Below are positions 23,348 through 31,062 of a DNA stretch of 31,773 bases, piece by piece. The DNA is from Haplomitrium mnioides. Taxonomy: Eukaryota; Marchantiophyta; Haplomitriopsida; Calobryales. A model generated the notes under the pieces. It did no database searches. It had not been told where the DNA came from and worked only from the letters and a program-made list of their open reading frames with translations. Each line of letters starts with the position of its first letter. Within the stretch, counting starts at the first letter, position 1. The position numbers and the translations under genes are program-made. The stretch covers positions 1 through 31,773 of the forward strand of contig JBNGIS010020712.1 of the NCBI GenBank assembly GCA_049999725.1. Direction: 5' to 3'.

Positions 23348-24010
23348 ATCATTCTAATTTTTCTAATTAACTAACATCTCCTTCTCCTATTCTATTCTAT
23401 TCTATTCTATTCTGTTCTATTCTCCCTTTGTTTTCCTCCTCTCTTTCCTTCTTTCTCTTTCATCCCGGGTTTCGTTTTGTGTGTGTGTGTGTGTGTTTTT
23501 TTTAAAGAATAAAAAATATAATAAATAAATATTCATTTGTTCCTTTTTAGGTTATGGTAGCTTCAGAGGGCAGTGCTAGCCAACATTATGTCTACGTTTT
23601 CCTACCACTTCCGGAATAGTGACAGAAACGTAGGACTTTAGTTTTGCCTTTCTCATAACTTATATCCACGGCTGGGAATTGACGAAGTCTGTGGTAAAGT
23701 AGTAGTAATCTGTCAATACTACTCATAATGCTGCTTAGAGGTCTATGGCAAGTGCTTGACAAACACTATGCGCATCGCCACACTTCTCCTCTAGTTAGCT
23801 AGCTAGTTAGTTAATTTAATTTAATTTAAACTTTTATTTTATTTTTGGGTTTCTTCTGCTTTATTTTTGTTTTTGATTGGGGTGGAGGTTGGGTTGTTAA
23901 TCTTTTCAATCTTCAGTACAGATCATCTTGATTAACTTTATGATTGGCTACCTTAGTTTGTAAGTATGGAGTTCTCTCAATACTTATAAAGATATATCCC
24001 TTAACTTGTT
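23333..24010 (+). mobile_element. Nested 5'-truncated PLE 3' end with 15-bp target duplication (copy 2)
   Basis: The 648-bp insert (23348-23995) begins ATCATTCTAATTTTTC, the last codons of the PLE ORF, and ends AATACTTATAAAGATAT, the PLE 3' terminus. It is flanked by ATCCCTTAACTTGTT at 23333-23347 and 23996-24010 (two more matching bases are ambiguous). Removing the insert rejoins the host PLE reading frame. It shows target duplication plus 5' truncation, as expected of retrotransposition primed at the 3' end. Confidence 0.9.
23584..23730 (+). other. Structured RNA core of the PLE 3' UTR, copy 2
   Basis: Same fold as 14776-14922: P1 23584-23590 with 23724-23730; P2 TCTACGTTT (23591-23599) with AAACGTAGG (23636-23644), outer pair changed to U-G; P3 CCACGG (23666-23671) with CTGTGG (23689-23694), an A-U pair changed to G-U; P4 AGTAGTA with TACTACT. 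The optional linker hairpin is weakened here (CTC instead of GGC). Main-helix differences keep pairing. Confidence 0.6.
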
Positions 24011-24140
24011 TAGACCTGAAAGCCTTAAAGAACTTCCAGAAACAATTTGTTATTACATACATGGGCAAATGTAGTAATAATTTTGTGTTTGTTTGTAAGA
24101 AGCATTATGTGTCTGTTGGAAATATCAAAAACGAATTGAT
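23996..24140 (+). pseudogene. PLE protein continuation before the RT fingers
   Basis: In frame with the N-terminal part once the nested copy is removed: LKNFQKQFVITYMGKCSNNF followed by VFVCKKHYV. This matches the conserved FV...DKxSNNxVFVCKxYY block that precedes the RT core in Penelope-family proteins. The sequence stops matching at about 24140, where unrelated GAAAACGC-rich sequence begins. Confidence 0.6.
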
Positions 24141-24239
24141 ATTCTGCAGCAGCGAAAATCCACTTAGATGAGAATCGTGAGAAAAAGGGAAGAAGAAAAA
24201 CGTGGGCTTGCTGAAGGGGTTCGACTGACAGCAGATTCG

Positions 24240-24480
24240 CGAACTCCTTCCAGACACGAAACACAGGTTGACTTCCAGACACGAAAACGCAGGTCGACTT
24301 CCAGACACGAAAATGCAGGTCGACTTGCAGAGCGAAAACGCGACCACCTACAGTCACGAAACGCAACCTCCTTCAGCACGAAATGCGACCTCCTTCAGAC
24401 ATGAAACGTGACCCTTCTGAGCAAAAACGCGACCTTCTTCCATAGGCGAAAACGCAGGAGTGTCGCGACCTTCCCTTCTA
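24240..24480. repeat. Degenerate ~20-26-bp minisatellite
   Basis: About nine head-to-tail units built on CGAAAACGCAGGTCGACTTC followed by CAGACA, with later units shortened to forms such as CGAAACGCAACCTCCTTCAG. It lies between the PLE continuation and the first ~531-bp unit. It has a flavour similar to the LTR sequence at 16030-16130 (CGAAAA, CGCGA phrases) but no alignment. Its long open frames on both strands come from the repeat and are not genes. Confidence 0.7.
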
Positions 24481-24509
24481 CAGCAGAAAAACGCACGACA
24501 GCCGTAACA

Positions 24510-25203
24510 CGACTGTTTACACATTTCCCGTTACTTCCCGAAAGTGGCAGAAACTCAGTATGAAGATTGATCAGGACCTGCTGTCGGGAACTGACGAAAC
24601 CAGCAGGAAGTTCTGGCAGCTTGTCACTGCTACACATGATGAGGCTGAATAGTCTGAAACTTTGTGTCTGACACCACATTGTGAAGGCTGCACTCTATGT
24701 GTGCACAGTTGTGATGTGTGTAGGTTTTTCCTAGACTAATGCAGCTTCCATTTAATTGTTTTTGTGGTTAGTTTTACTCTCCACAACTTCATAACTATAT
24801 TATTCAGTGACTTTAGCAGATGTTCTGCATCCAAGTAGTCACCAGTGATGTGCTTCATGTGCTATGTTCAGGGTGCAGAAGGCCCCTATCACTAGCCTTT
24901 CAGCAGACCTCTCTGAGAGTTATTCTCTTGGATGTCTGCTTCACAAGATCAAACTAAAGTGAAATGAATGATGTTGCAAGCTGATGCTTGAGAGTTGACA
25001 GATTTTTATTAGTTTGGATTCTTGGAGGAGTGCTAGGTGTCATCATAACTGAGTTTTCCCGTTTCTTCCAGAAAGTGGCAGAAACTCAGTACGAAGATTG
25101 ATCAGGACCTGCTGTCAGGAACTGATGAAACCAGCAGGAAGTTGTGGCAGCTTGTCACTGCTACACATGATGAGGCTGAATAGTCTGAAACTTTTGTCTG
25201 ACT
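24510..25203 (+). repeat. Two ~531-bp family units (one complete, one partial) inside the PLE
   Basis: The first unit runs from about 24510 to 25015 and the second from 25016 to 25203, where it joins PLE RT sequence abruptly (shared text ends at CTTTTGTCTGAC). They match the units at 27631-29025. The second unit carries a full structured core at 25040-25173; the first has lost the outer helix and has extra bases in the 5' strand of P2. Confidence 0.85.
25040..25173 (+). other. Structured RNA core in a ~531-bp unit
   Basis: Helices in the same order as in the PLE 3' UTR but with different sequence: P1 TCATCA (25040-25045) with TGATGA (25168-25173); P2 ACTGAGTTT (25048-25056) with AAACTCAGT (25082-25090); P3 CCTGCTG (25108-25114) with CAGCAGG (25132-25138) around TCAGGAACTGATGAAAC; P4 TGGCAG (25145-25150) with CTGCTA (25158-25163). 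Shared unpaired text with the PLE form: TTTTCCC then CAGAAA in P2, GGAACTGAYGAA in P3, TGTCA in the P4 loop. Confidence 0.55.
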
Positions 25204-26313
25204 ACCTTGAATGTTCCTTGTGAAGGTAGTTGGATCCTGAAAGATTCTACAGACGTTATTAAAGTGACAAGCTTTATTAATTCCTCTAGAACTCTCTCAG
25301 AGAAATCCTCTCCTTTAGTGCTGCAGTCTTTTGACTTTTCGACTCTTTATACTAATATAGACTTAGCAGATCTTAAAAACAGAATGAGTTCTCTTATTCT
25401 AAAAGTTTTTAGTAAACAGTTTAAACTCCATCGGTTCAGATTCCTGGTTCTTCATAAAACAGCGCTTGATTTTAAGTACATGTGGCTTAAAAGTAAAGAA
25501 GAATTACATTCTTGTGTAAACCTGAAGTCTTTTAAGATAGTAGAAGCCACAGACCTCATTTGCTGGCTGGACTTTCTGGTGGATAATCTTCATCTCTCTT
25601 TTGGGCACTGTGTTCCATCGGGATACCTATGGGCACTAATTGTGCAGTGTACTTGGCTAATTTATTTTTGTTCACGTACGAATGGGATTTCCTCAAGAGA
25701 CTTGTCAGATCTCAGGCTTGTCCTGTCTTCCTTCATAAGCTGTCGCTTGTTAGAAGGTTTGTTGATGATCTGTTTGTCCCTGATTTGGAAAACTTTTCGG
25801 ATTTCATGTACTTGGATGTTCATGCTATAGGAGGAGGCATCTATCCTAGCAAGTCATGTGAGCTAAACTCTACCTCTAATGGCTTCTCTTGCCACTTTTT
25901 AGATCTAGATATTACACAATCTGAGAAAGGCTTAGAAGTCAATATTTTTGATAAGCGTAACCTACCAGAGTATGCAGGCATTCAGATAATCAGAATGCCT
26001 CATATTCAATCTAATATCTCAGATACAGCTAAATTTGGAGTAGTCAACAGCCAATTCTTCAGATTTATTCGTCTTTGTAGCTCTAAGGAGTTTTTTGTAT
26101 CTCAAATGGTGGGTCTCATTCTCCTTCTTAAGGATAAAGGTTATCCAGTTCACAAGCTTATGAACAGAACAAGGGGTCTCCTTACTCGAGTGAAATTCTT
26201 GTATGGATTATCAGCTATGGGCATTTTCAAGACGATACGGCAAAAGGCATGTTAGTTTACAGTGGGGAGCTTCATATAAGCCCACTTCGAATCATTCTAA
26301 TTTTTCTAATTAA
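25204..26313 (+). pseudogene. Penelope-type reverse transcriptase, frameshifted
   Basis: RT of the PLE, which would use the element RNA as template. Seen: SWILKDSTDVIKV, motif A FDFSTLYTNI (25330-25359), IPMGTNCAVYLANLFLFTYE (about 25623-25682, the PLE-specific G-P-M-G-T block), motif C RFVDDLF (25755-25775) and HFLDLDI (25893-25913). Those forms are diagnostic of Penelope RTs rather than LINE or LTR RTs. The frame changes once near 25620, one base short just before IPMG. A second change near 26232 may lead into a tail ending NHSNFSN with stop 26311-26313; without it the frame stops at 26255. The 5' side is cut at 25204. The RT is followed by only about 115 residues with no GIY-YIG motif. Catalytic Asp residues are intact, but the copy is broken. 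Confidence 0.85.
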
Positions 26314-26968
26314 CTAACATCTCCTTCTCCTACTCTATTCTATTCAGTTCTATTCTCCCTTTGTTTTCCTCCTCTCTTTACTTCTTTCTCTTTCATCCTG
26401 GGTTTTGTTTTATGTGTGTGTGTGTGGGTGTGTGTGTTTTAAAGAATATATAATATAATAAATAAATAAATATTCGTTTGTTTCTTTTTTAGGTTAGGGT
26501 AGCTTCAGAGGGCAGTGCTAGCCAACATTATGCCTACGTTTTCCCACCACTTCCGGAATAGTGACAGAAACGTAGGACTTTAGTTTTGCCTTTGGCATAA
26601 CTTATATCCACAGCTGGGAACTGACGAAGTCTGTGGTAAAGTAGTAGTAATCTGTCAATACTACTCATAATGCTGCTTAGAGGTCTATGGCAAGTGCTTG
26701 ACAAACACTATGCGCATCACCGCACTTCTCCTCTAGTTAGCTAGCTAGTTAGTTAATTTTTTATTTTTTAATTTAATTTAATTTAATTTAATTTATAAAC
26801 TTTTATTTTATTTTTGGGTTTCTTCTGCTTTTTTTTTGTTTTTGATTGGGGTGGAGGTTGGGTTGTTAATCTTTTCAATCTTCAGTACAGATCATCTTGA
26901 TTAACTTTATGATTGGCTACCTTAGTTTGTAAGTATGGAGTTCTCTCAATACTTATAAAGATATATAG
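26314..26968 (+). mobile_element. PLE 3' UTR, copy 3
   Basis: It follows the RT reading frame, so this copy ties the repeated 3' block to the PLE. It contains short TATTC repeats, CTTTCATCCTGGGTTT, a TG run, the structured core (26526-26672), TTTAA repeats, and the terminal hairpin AAGTAT/ATACTT ending AAAGATATA. No target duplication was found next to it; diverged LTR sequence adjoins on the right. Confidence 0.8.
26526..26672 (+). other. Structured RNA core of the PLE 3' UTR, copy 3
   Basis: P1 26526-26532 with 26666-26672; P2 CCTACGTTT (26533-26541) with AAACGTAGG (26568-26576), all nine pairs Watson-Crick; linker hairpin AGTTTTGCC/GGCATAACT intact; P3 CCACAG (26608-26613) with CTGTGG (26631-26636); P4 as in copy 1. 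This is the best-preserved copy. Confidence 0.6.
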
Positions 26969-26969
26969 T

Positions 26970-27550
26970 CAGAGAAGGAATGCCACATGCAGGCCATTCC
27001 CCTGCCACTGTCTGATGTTTGTTGCCCCACTCTATTCAATATGGGGCAACTTGTATGTCAGCGTAAGCTGACCTCTAATTGTATATAAACATGAGGAATC
27101 CTCTTAAGGATGAATCCTCAGCCATCATATTTCCTGTTTGCATTCTTCCTCTTCCTCTGGTTCGATATTTGTGAAGGTCGCAGCATCGCGACGGTGTCTT
27201 GATATTCGACGGGCACTTTCTTGACATCGCGTTTGGAGCACGGGCAGATGTTCGGGGCAAGCATACTTCGTGAGGAAGTTCTCATGAAGTTACGAGCTCA
27301 CAAGGAGGACGTCGATTTGTCTGGTGCGAATATTGGGACGTCGACGGGGAGGGTCTGGTGAAAATCGCGTGTGCCCTAGATTGCGATTTTCTGGACCCTG
27401 CAATCGATTTCTGGAGTATTGCAACTCTGCCATCCCGCAACCTTCGATCTGACCTCATCTGTCTCTTTCGAAGCATGTTTCGATCAAGTGTTCCTTTTCA
27501 ACAGCCTCTCAGCTCTTCACGTGGAGTTTTTCGAGTTTACTTTCCCAACA
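26970..27550 (+). mobile_element. Diverged LTR copy, inverted relative to the solo LTR
   Basis: From about 27100 to 27550 it is the reverse complement of the solo LTR at 15843-16400: shared phrases include GGTTCGATATTTGTGAAGGT, CGCAGCATCGCGAC, CCTGCAATCGATTTCTGGAG (the solo LTR has the G run here) and GAGTTTACTTTCCCAACA as the 3' end (27550). TATATAAAC near 27085 matches the TATA box position. The 5' part is more diverged and begins where PLE copy 3 ends. No internal sequence and no target duplication were found, so it is a partial LTR. Confidence 0.7.
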
Positions 27551-27630
27551 CTGGTTTGCCCCTCCATCTTAACTTTGCCAGTTTAGAATGCATGCTACCC
27601 ACTGAACTGTACACTAAGACTTCTTAGTTT

Positions 27631-29025
27631 GGATTCTTGGTGGAGTGCTAGGCGTCATCATGACTGAGTTTTCCCGTTACTTCTAAAAAGTAGCAGAAAC
27701 TCAGTACAAAGACTGATCAGTGCCTGCTGTCGGGAACTGACAAAACCAGCAGGCAGTTGTGGCAGCTTGTCACTGCTACATATGACGAGGCTGAATAGTC
27801 TGAAACTTTGTGTCTAACACCACATTGTGAAGGCTGCACTCTATGTGTTGCACAGTTGTGATGTGTGTAGGTTTTTCCTAGACTATTGCAACTTCCATTT
27901 TTTCTTGGTAGTTTGTTTTGCTCTCCACAACTTCATAACTATATTATTCAGTAACTTTAGCGGATGTTCTGCATCCAAGTAGTCACCAGTGATGTGCTTC
28001 ATGTGCTATGTTCAGTGTGCAGAAGGCCCCAATCACTAACCCTTCAGCAGACCTCTCTGAGAGTTATTCTCTTGGATGTCTGCTTCACAAGATCAAACTA
28101 AAGTGAAATGAATGATGTCTCTCAAGCTGATGCTTGAGAGTTGACAGATTTTGATTTGTTTGGATTCTTGGTGGAGTGCTAGGCGTCATCACGACTGAGT
28201 TTTCCTGTTACTTCCAGAAAGTGGCAGAAACTCAGTACGAAGATTGATCAGGACCTGCTGTCAGGAACTGATGAAACCAGCAGGAAGTTGTGGCAGCTTG
28301 TCACTGCTACACATGATGAGGTTGAATAATCTGAAACTTTTGTGTCTGGCACCACATTGTGAAGGCTGCACTCTTTGTGTTGCACAGTTGTGATGTGTGT
28401 AGGTTTTTCCTAGACTATTGCAACTTCCATTTATTATTTTTTTGTAGTTAGTTTTGCTCTCCACAACTTCATAACTATATTATTCAGTAACTTTAGTGGA
28501 TGTTCTGGATCCAAGTAGTCACCAGTGATGTGCTTCATGTGCTATGTTCAGGGTGCAGAAGGCCCCAATCACTAACCTTTCAGCAGACCTCTCTGAGAGT
28601 TATTCTCTTGGATGTCTGCTTCACAAGATTAAACTAAAGTGAAATGAATGATGTCGCAAGCTGATGCTTAAGACTGGACAGATTTTGATTCGTTTGGATT
28701 CTTGGAGGAGGTCTAGGCCTCATCACGACTGGGTTTTCCCACTACTTCCTGAAAGTGGCAGAAACTCAGTACAAAGATTGGTGAGGATCTGCTGTCAGGA
28801 GCTGATGAAACCAGCAGGAAGTTGTGGCAGCTTGTCACTGCTACACATGATGAGGCTGATTAGTCTGAAACTTTTGTCTGACACCACATTGTAAAGGCTG
28901 CACTCTATGTGTTGCACAATTGTGATGTGTAGGTTTTTCCCAGACTACTGCATCTTCCAATTTTATTTATTTATTTATTTATTTTTTTGGTGGTTAGTTT
29001 TATTCTCCACAGCTTCATAACTTTA
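27631..29025 (+). repeat. Tandem array of ~531-bp units carrying the structured core
   Basis: Three head-to-tail units start at GGATTCTTGG (27631, 28162) and GGATTCTTGGAGG (28696), giving periods of 531 and 534. The third is cut near 29025. Each holds P2, P3 and P4 of the core plus shared 3' parts (GTAGTCACCAGTGATGTGC, CTCTCTGAGAG, and a CAAGC/GCTTG hairpin near the unit end in two of them). The P2 5' strand in the third unit is ACTGGGTTT, replacing an A-U pair by G-U. The units have no coding capacity, so they are a non-autonomous element or satellite. A TTTA microsatellite sits at 28962-28985. Confidence 0.85.
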
Positions 29026-30064
29026 ATACTTCTTATGAAATGGCTTGTGTTCAGGGGTTACAGCAATAGAATTATTATTCGGTACACTTTCTCATTCACT
29101 TGACCTTTTTCTCGTTAGAGCTCATGACCAGATTTTTTATTTAGTTCCTAGCCCTTTGATTGGCTTTAAGAAGGTTTCTACGGTCTTCTAGAATGTCCAC
29201 AGCTCTGGTCCACGGGACTCACTGAATGTCCACACTGACATACATTATTTGGGCACTAGTTGTGATTTGAAGGTTTTACCGTCCCCTAGAATGTCCACAG
29301 CTCTGGTAATATCAGTCCACATGACTCCGGAATGTTCACACTAACACACTTCTTTTGGGCACTGGCTTTGATTTGTATTTGCAGCTTTGTAGCAATATTC
29401 TTGTTTCTAATTTACAGTTTCCGAATGGATGTAGGTGTGGGACGTGAAATTCACATCAGACCATGTAATTGATTCTAGAAAGACTTCCAAGTCATCTGGT
29501 TCTGTAGGAGGTGTGGTAGCAGCTGTTGCACGAGTGACTATCATAGTTGGACTTCCAATTAAAGAGAGTGAAGGAGGTTCATACTTCCCTGACTCTAAAC
29601 TTTGAAATGGAGAAACCAACCTTTAGATTTTTTGAAATGAATAGCACAGCTGATTCATGCATCCTATTTAGTTCACAAGAAATTTGTAGATATTTTCAAT
29701 AATTGGTAGAACCCCATTGATTGACTCATTTAAAAAGTAGACAGTGATCAGAACCACACAATAATAGTTCAAGATGAAAGTTCTCATCTAGTATCATCAT
29801 CAAGCTCGCCCCTACTTTTTTAGAAAATTTGAGAGGTGGCATTTGTTCAGGAGTTGTCCTTTGTACTCCTTTCTCTGTTACCTTTTTGTCTCTGGAAAAC
29901 TACACAATACCAACATACCATCGAGTCCTACAAAGAGGTATTACTTTTACTTTACCAGGTTGCAACTGCTGTGTATCAACTATGGATGGTGTTCTTAATG
30001 GAAAAGATAAAGTACTGATGTTCCATAATAAGTCTCGTATCTTGCTCAACACAAATTAATCACC
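29026..30064. other. No recognised gene; contains a two-copy 99-bp duplication
   Basis: Two tandem copies of about 99 bp (29173-29271 and 29272-29375) share TAGAATGTCCACAGCTCTGG and TTGGGCACT. A 70-codon open frame on the minus strand (29407-29619) looks codon-like but has no ATG, no domain and no neighbours to support it. On the plus strand a 76-codon frame at 29829-30059 has no recognisable family. I call no gene. Confidence 0.5.
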
Positions 30065-30206
30065 TGTGCTGTGTTCTAATTAGTCTCATAATCATGTACT
30101 CTAAAACAGAAATGTACTAATAAGTCTTATATTGAACTGTGCTGTGTCCTCATTAGTCTCATAATCGGGTACTCTAAAACATAAATGTACTAACAAGTCT
30201 TATATT
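30065..30206. repeat. Two-copy 74-bp tandem duplication
   Basis: TGTGCTGTGT at 30065 and again at 30139 starts two units that share TTAGTCTCATAATC, GTACTCTAAAACA and AAGTCTTATATTGAAC. The second copy is interrupted by the PLE fragment starting at 30207. Confidence 0.75.
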
Positions 30207-30476
30207 GAACTTACCAGCCTGTGGTAAAGTCTTGACAAGCACTCATCACAGCAGTTCTCTAGTTAGCTGGTTAGTTATTTTTATTTCATTTTATTTATGA
30301 AAACTTTATTTTATTATTGGGATTCTTTTGTTTTACTTTTCTTTCTGACTGAAGTGCGGGTTGGTTTGGATTGCTAATCTTTTCAATCTTCAGGACAGAT
30401 CATCTTCATTAACTTTACACGACAGGCTACCTTAGTTTGTAAGTATGGAGTTCTCCCAATACTTATAAAGATACAT
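30207..30476 (+). mobile_element. PLE 3' end, short 5'-truncated copy 4
   Basis: It starts GAACTTACCAGCCTGTGG, aligning with GAACTGACGAAGTCTGTGG inside P3 of the other copies, and continues through TAGTTAGCTGGTTAGTTA and the terminal block to AATACTTATAAAGATACAT. A near-perfect 15-nt duplication flanks it: AACAAGTCTTATATT (30192-30206) and AACAAGTACTATATT (30477-30491), 13 of 15 identical. The stretch between P3 and the TTAGCTGG block is shortened. It is the most diverged and hence probably the oldest PLE copy here. Confidence 0.8.
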
Positions 30477-30927
30477 AACAAGTACTATATTAGGTTGATC
30501 TGCAACTCCAAATTACAAGTTTACTTAAGAAAAAAATAAATTAGATGTACATAAAATTAGGTTTGCTCACTTCTAGAGCTTACATGCAGCACTAATTTGC
30601 TGAAGTACTGAACCAAATTTTGACAATAGTTGGAGAATTTTATTATGCATTTCTTGTTAATATATTTTCAACACAATTTTATATTCTGTAGAATATACAT
30701 CATTTAAAATTCTGACTATCAGCTCATTACTAAAAGTTTCTTCTAATTATAATGTGGATACAATTTTAAAGATTATTAATCAATCTCTTTTGTCTACATA
30801 TAACTGAAGTGAGTATCTTTTTTTTGGTTTGAATCAATAGTTTGAATTTTTCATGATTTAGCATAACTAAAAAAGAGAGTTCAGCAAAAAGTTCGATTAG
30901 AGTCAACTCCAAATCCTTAACTAACAA
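30477..30927. other. AT-rich, nothing recognised
   Basis: AT-rich sequence with short stop-filled frames. I see no gene, RNA or repeat in it apart from the PLE target duplication at its left edge. Confidence 0.5.
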
Positions 30928-31062
30928 CATGAAGTAATTGTTTCTCTTGCTCAACTGCTTTAGTGTCATGAATCAATTGCTATTCTTCCTTACCTGCTTT
31001 AATGTGGTTATGCTTGATTCATGACACTAAAGCAGTTGAGCAAGAGAAACAATTACTTCATG
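30928..31062. repeat. Perfect 49-bp inverted repeat with 37-nt spacer
   Basis: The left arm (30928-30976) and right arm (31014-31062) are exact reverse complements over all 49 bases. Ends are CATGAAGTAA and TTACTTCATG. The right arm end, CAATTACTTCATG, is also part of the adjacent satellite unit, so the structure probably formed by inverted duplication at the satellite edge. No TA or other target duplication is obvious, which argues against an intact MITE. Confidence 0.95.

Larger units (their letters stand above)
21986..26968 (+). mobile_element. Composite Penelope-like element (PLE)
   Basis: One PLE copy can be read through two interruptions: N-terminal ORF (to 23347), a nested PLE 3' end (23348-23995), a short ORF continuation (23996-24140), a second inserted or replaced block (24141-25203), the reverse transcriptase with C terminus (25204-26313), and the 3' UTR (26314-26968). 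About 130 codons expected between the continuation and the RT are missing. Type assignment rests on Penelope-specific RT motifs listed under the RT entry. I see no GIY-YIG endonuclease at either end. Endonuclease-lacking PLEs are known in plants, fungi and rotifers, often near telomeres; placement of this one is unresolved. Confidence 0.75.

Noticed and set aside
23545-23570. Telomere-like TTTTTTAGGTTAGGG text before the structured core
   Set aside because: Endonuclease-less PLEs can end in telomeric repeats, but this is one imperfect unit inside the UTR, not an array and not at a terminus.
24164-24404. Several overlapping open frames on both strands
   Set aside because: They arise from the degenerate CGAAAACGC minisatellite, whose unit lacks stops in several frames.
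25108-25138. Hammerhead ribozyme in the structured core (CTGATGA occurs in P3)
   Set aside because: PLEs can carry hammerheads, but here CTGATGA is followed directly by AACC, there is no second helix leading to GAAA, and no paired GUC cleavage site. The core does not fit.
29407-29619. 70-codon minus-strand frame with codon-like composition
   Set aside because: It has no ATG and no recognisable family, and I could not join it to a second exon. Recorded under the intergenic entry only.
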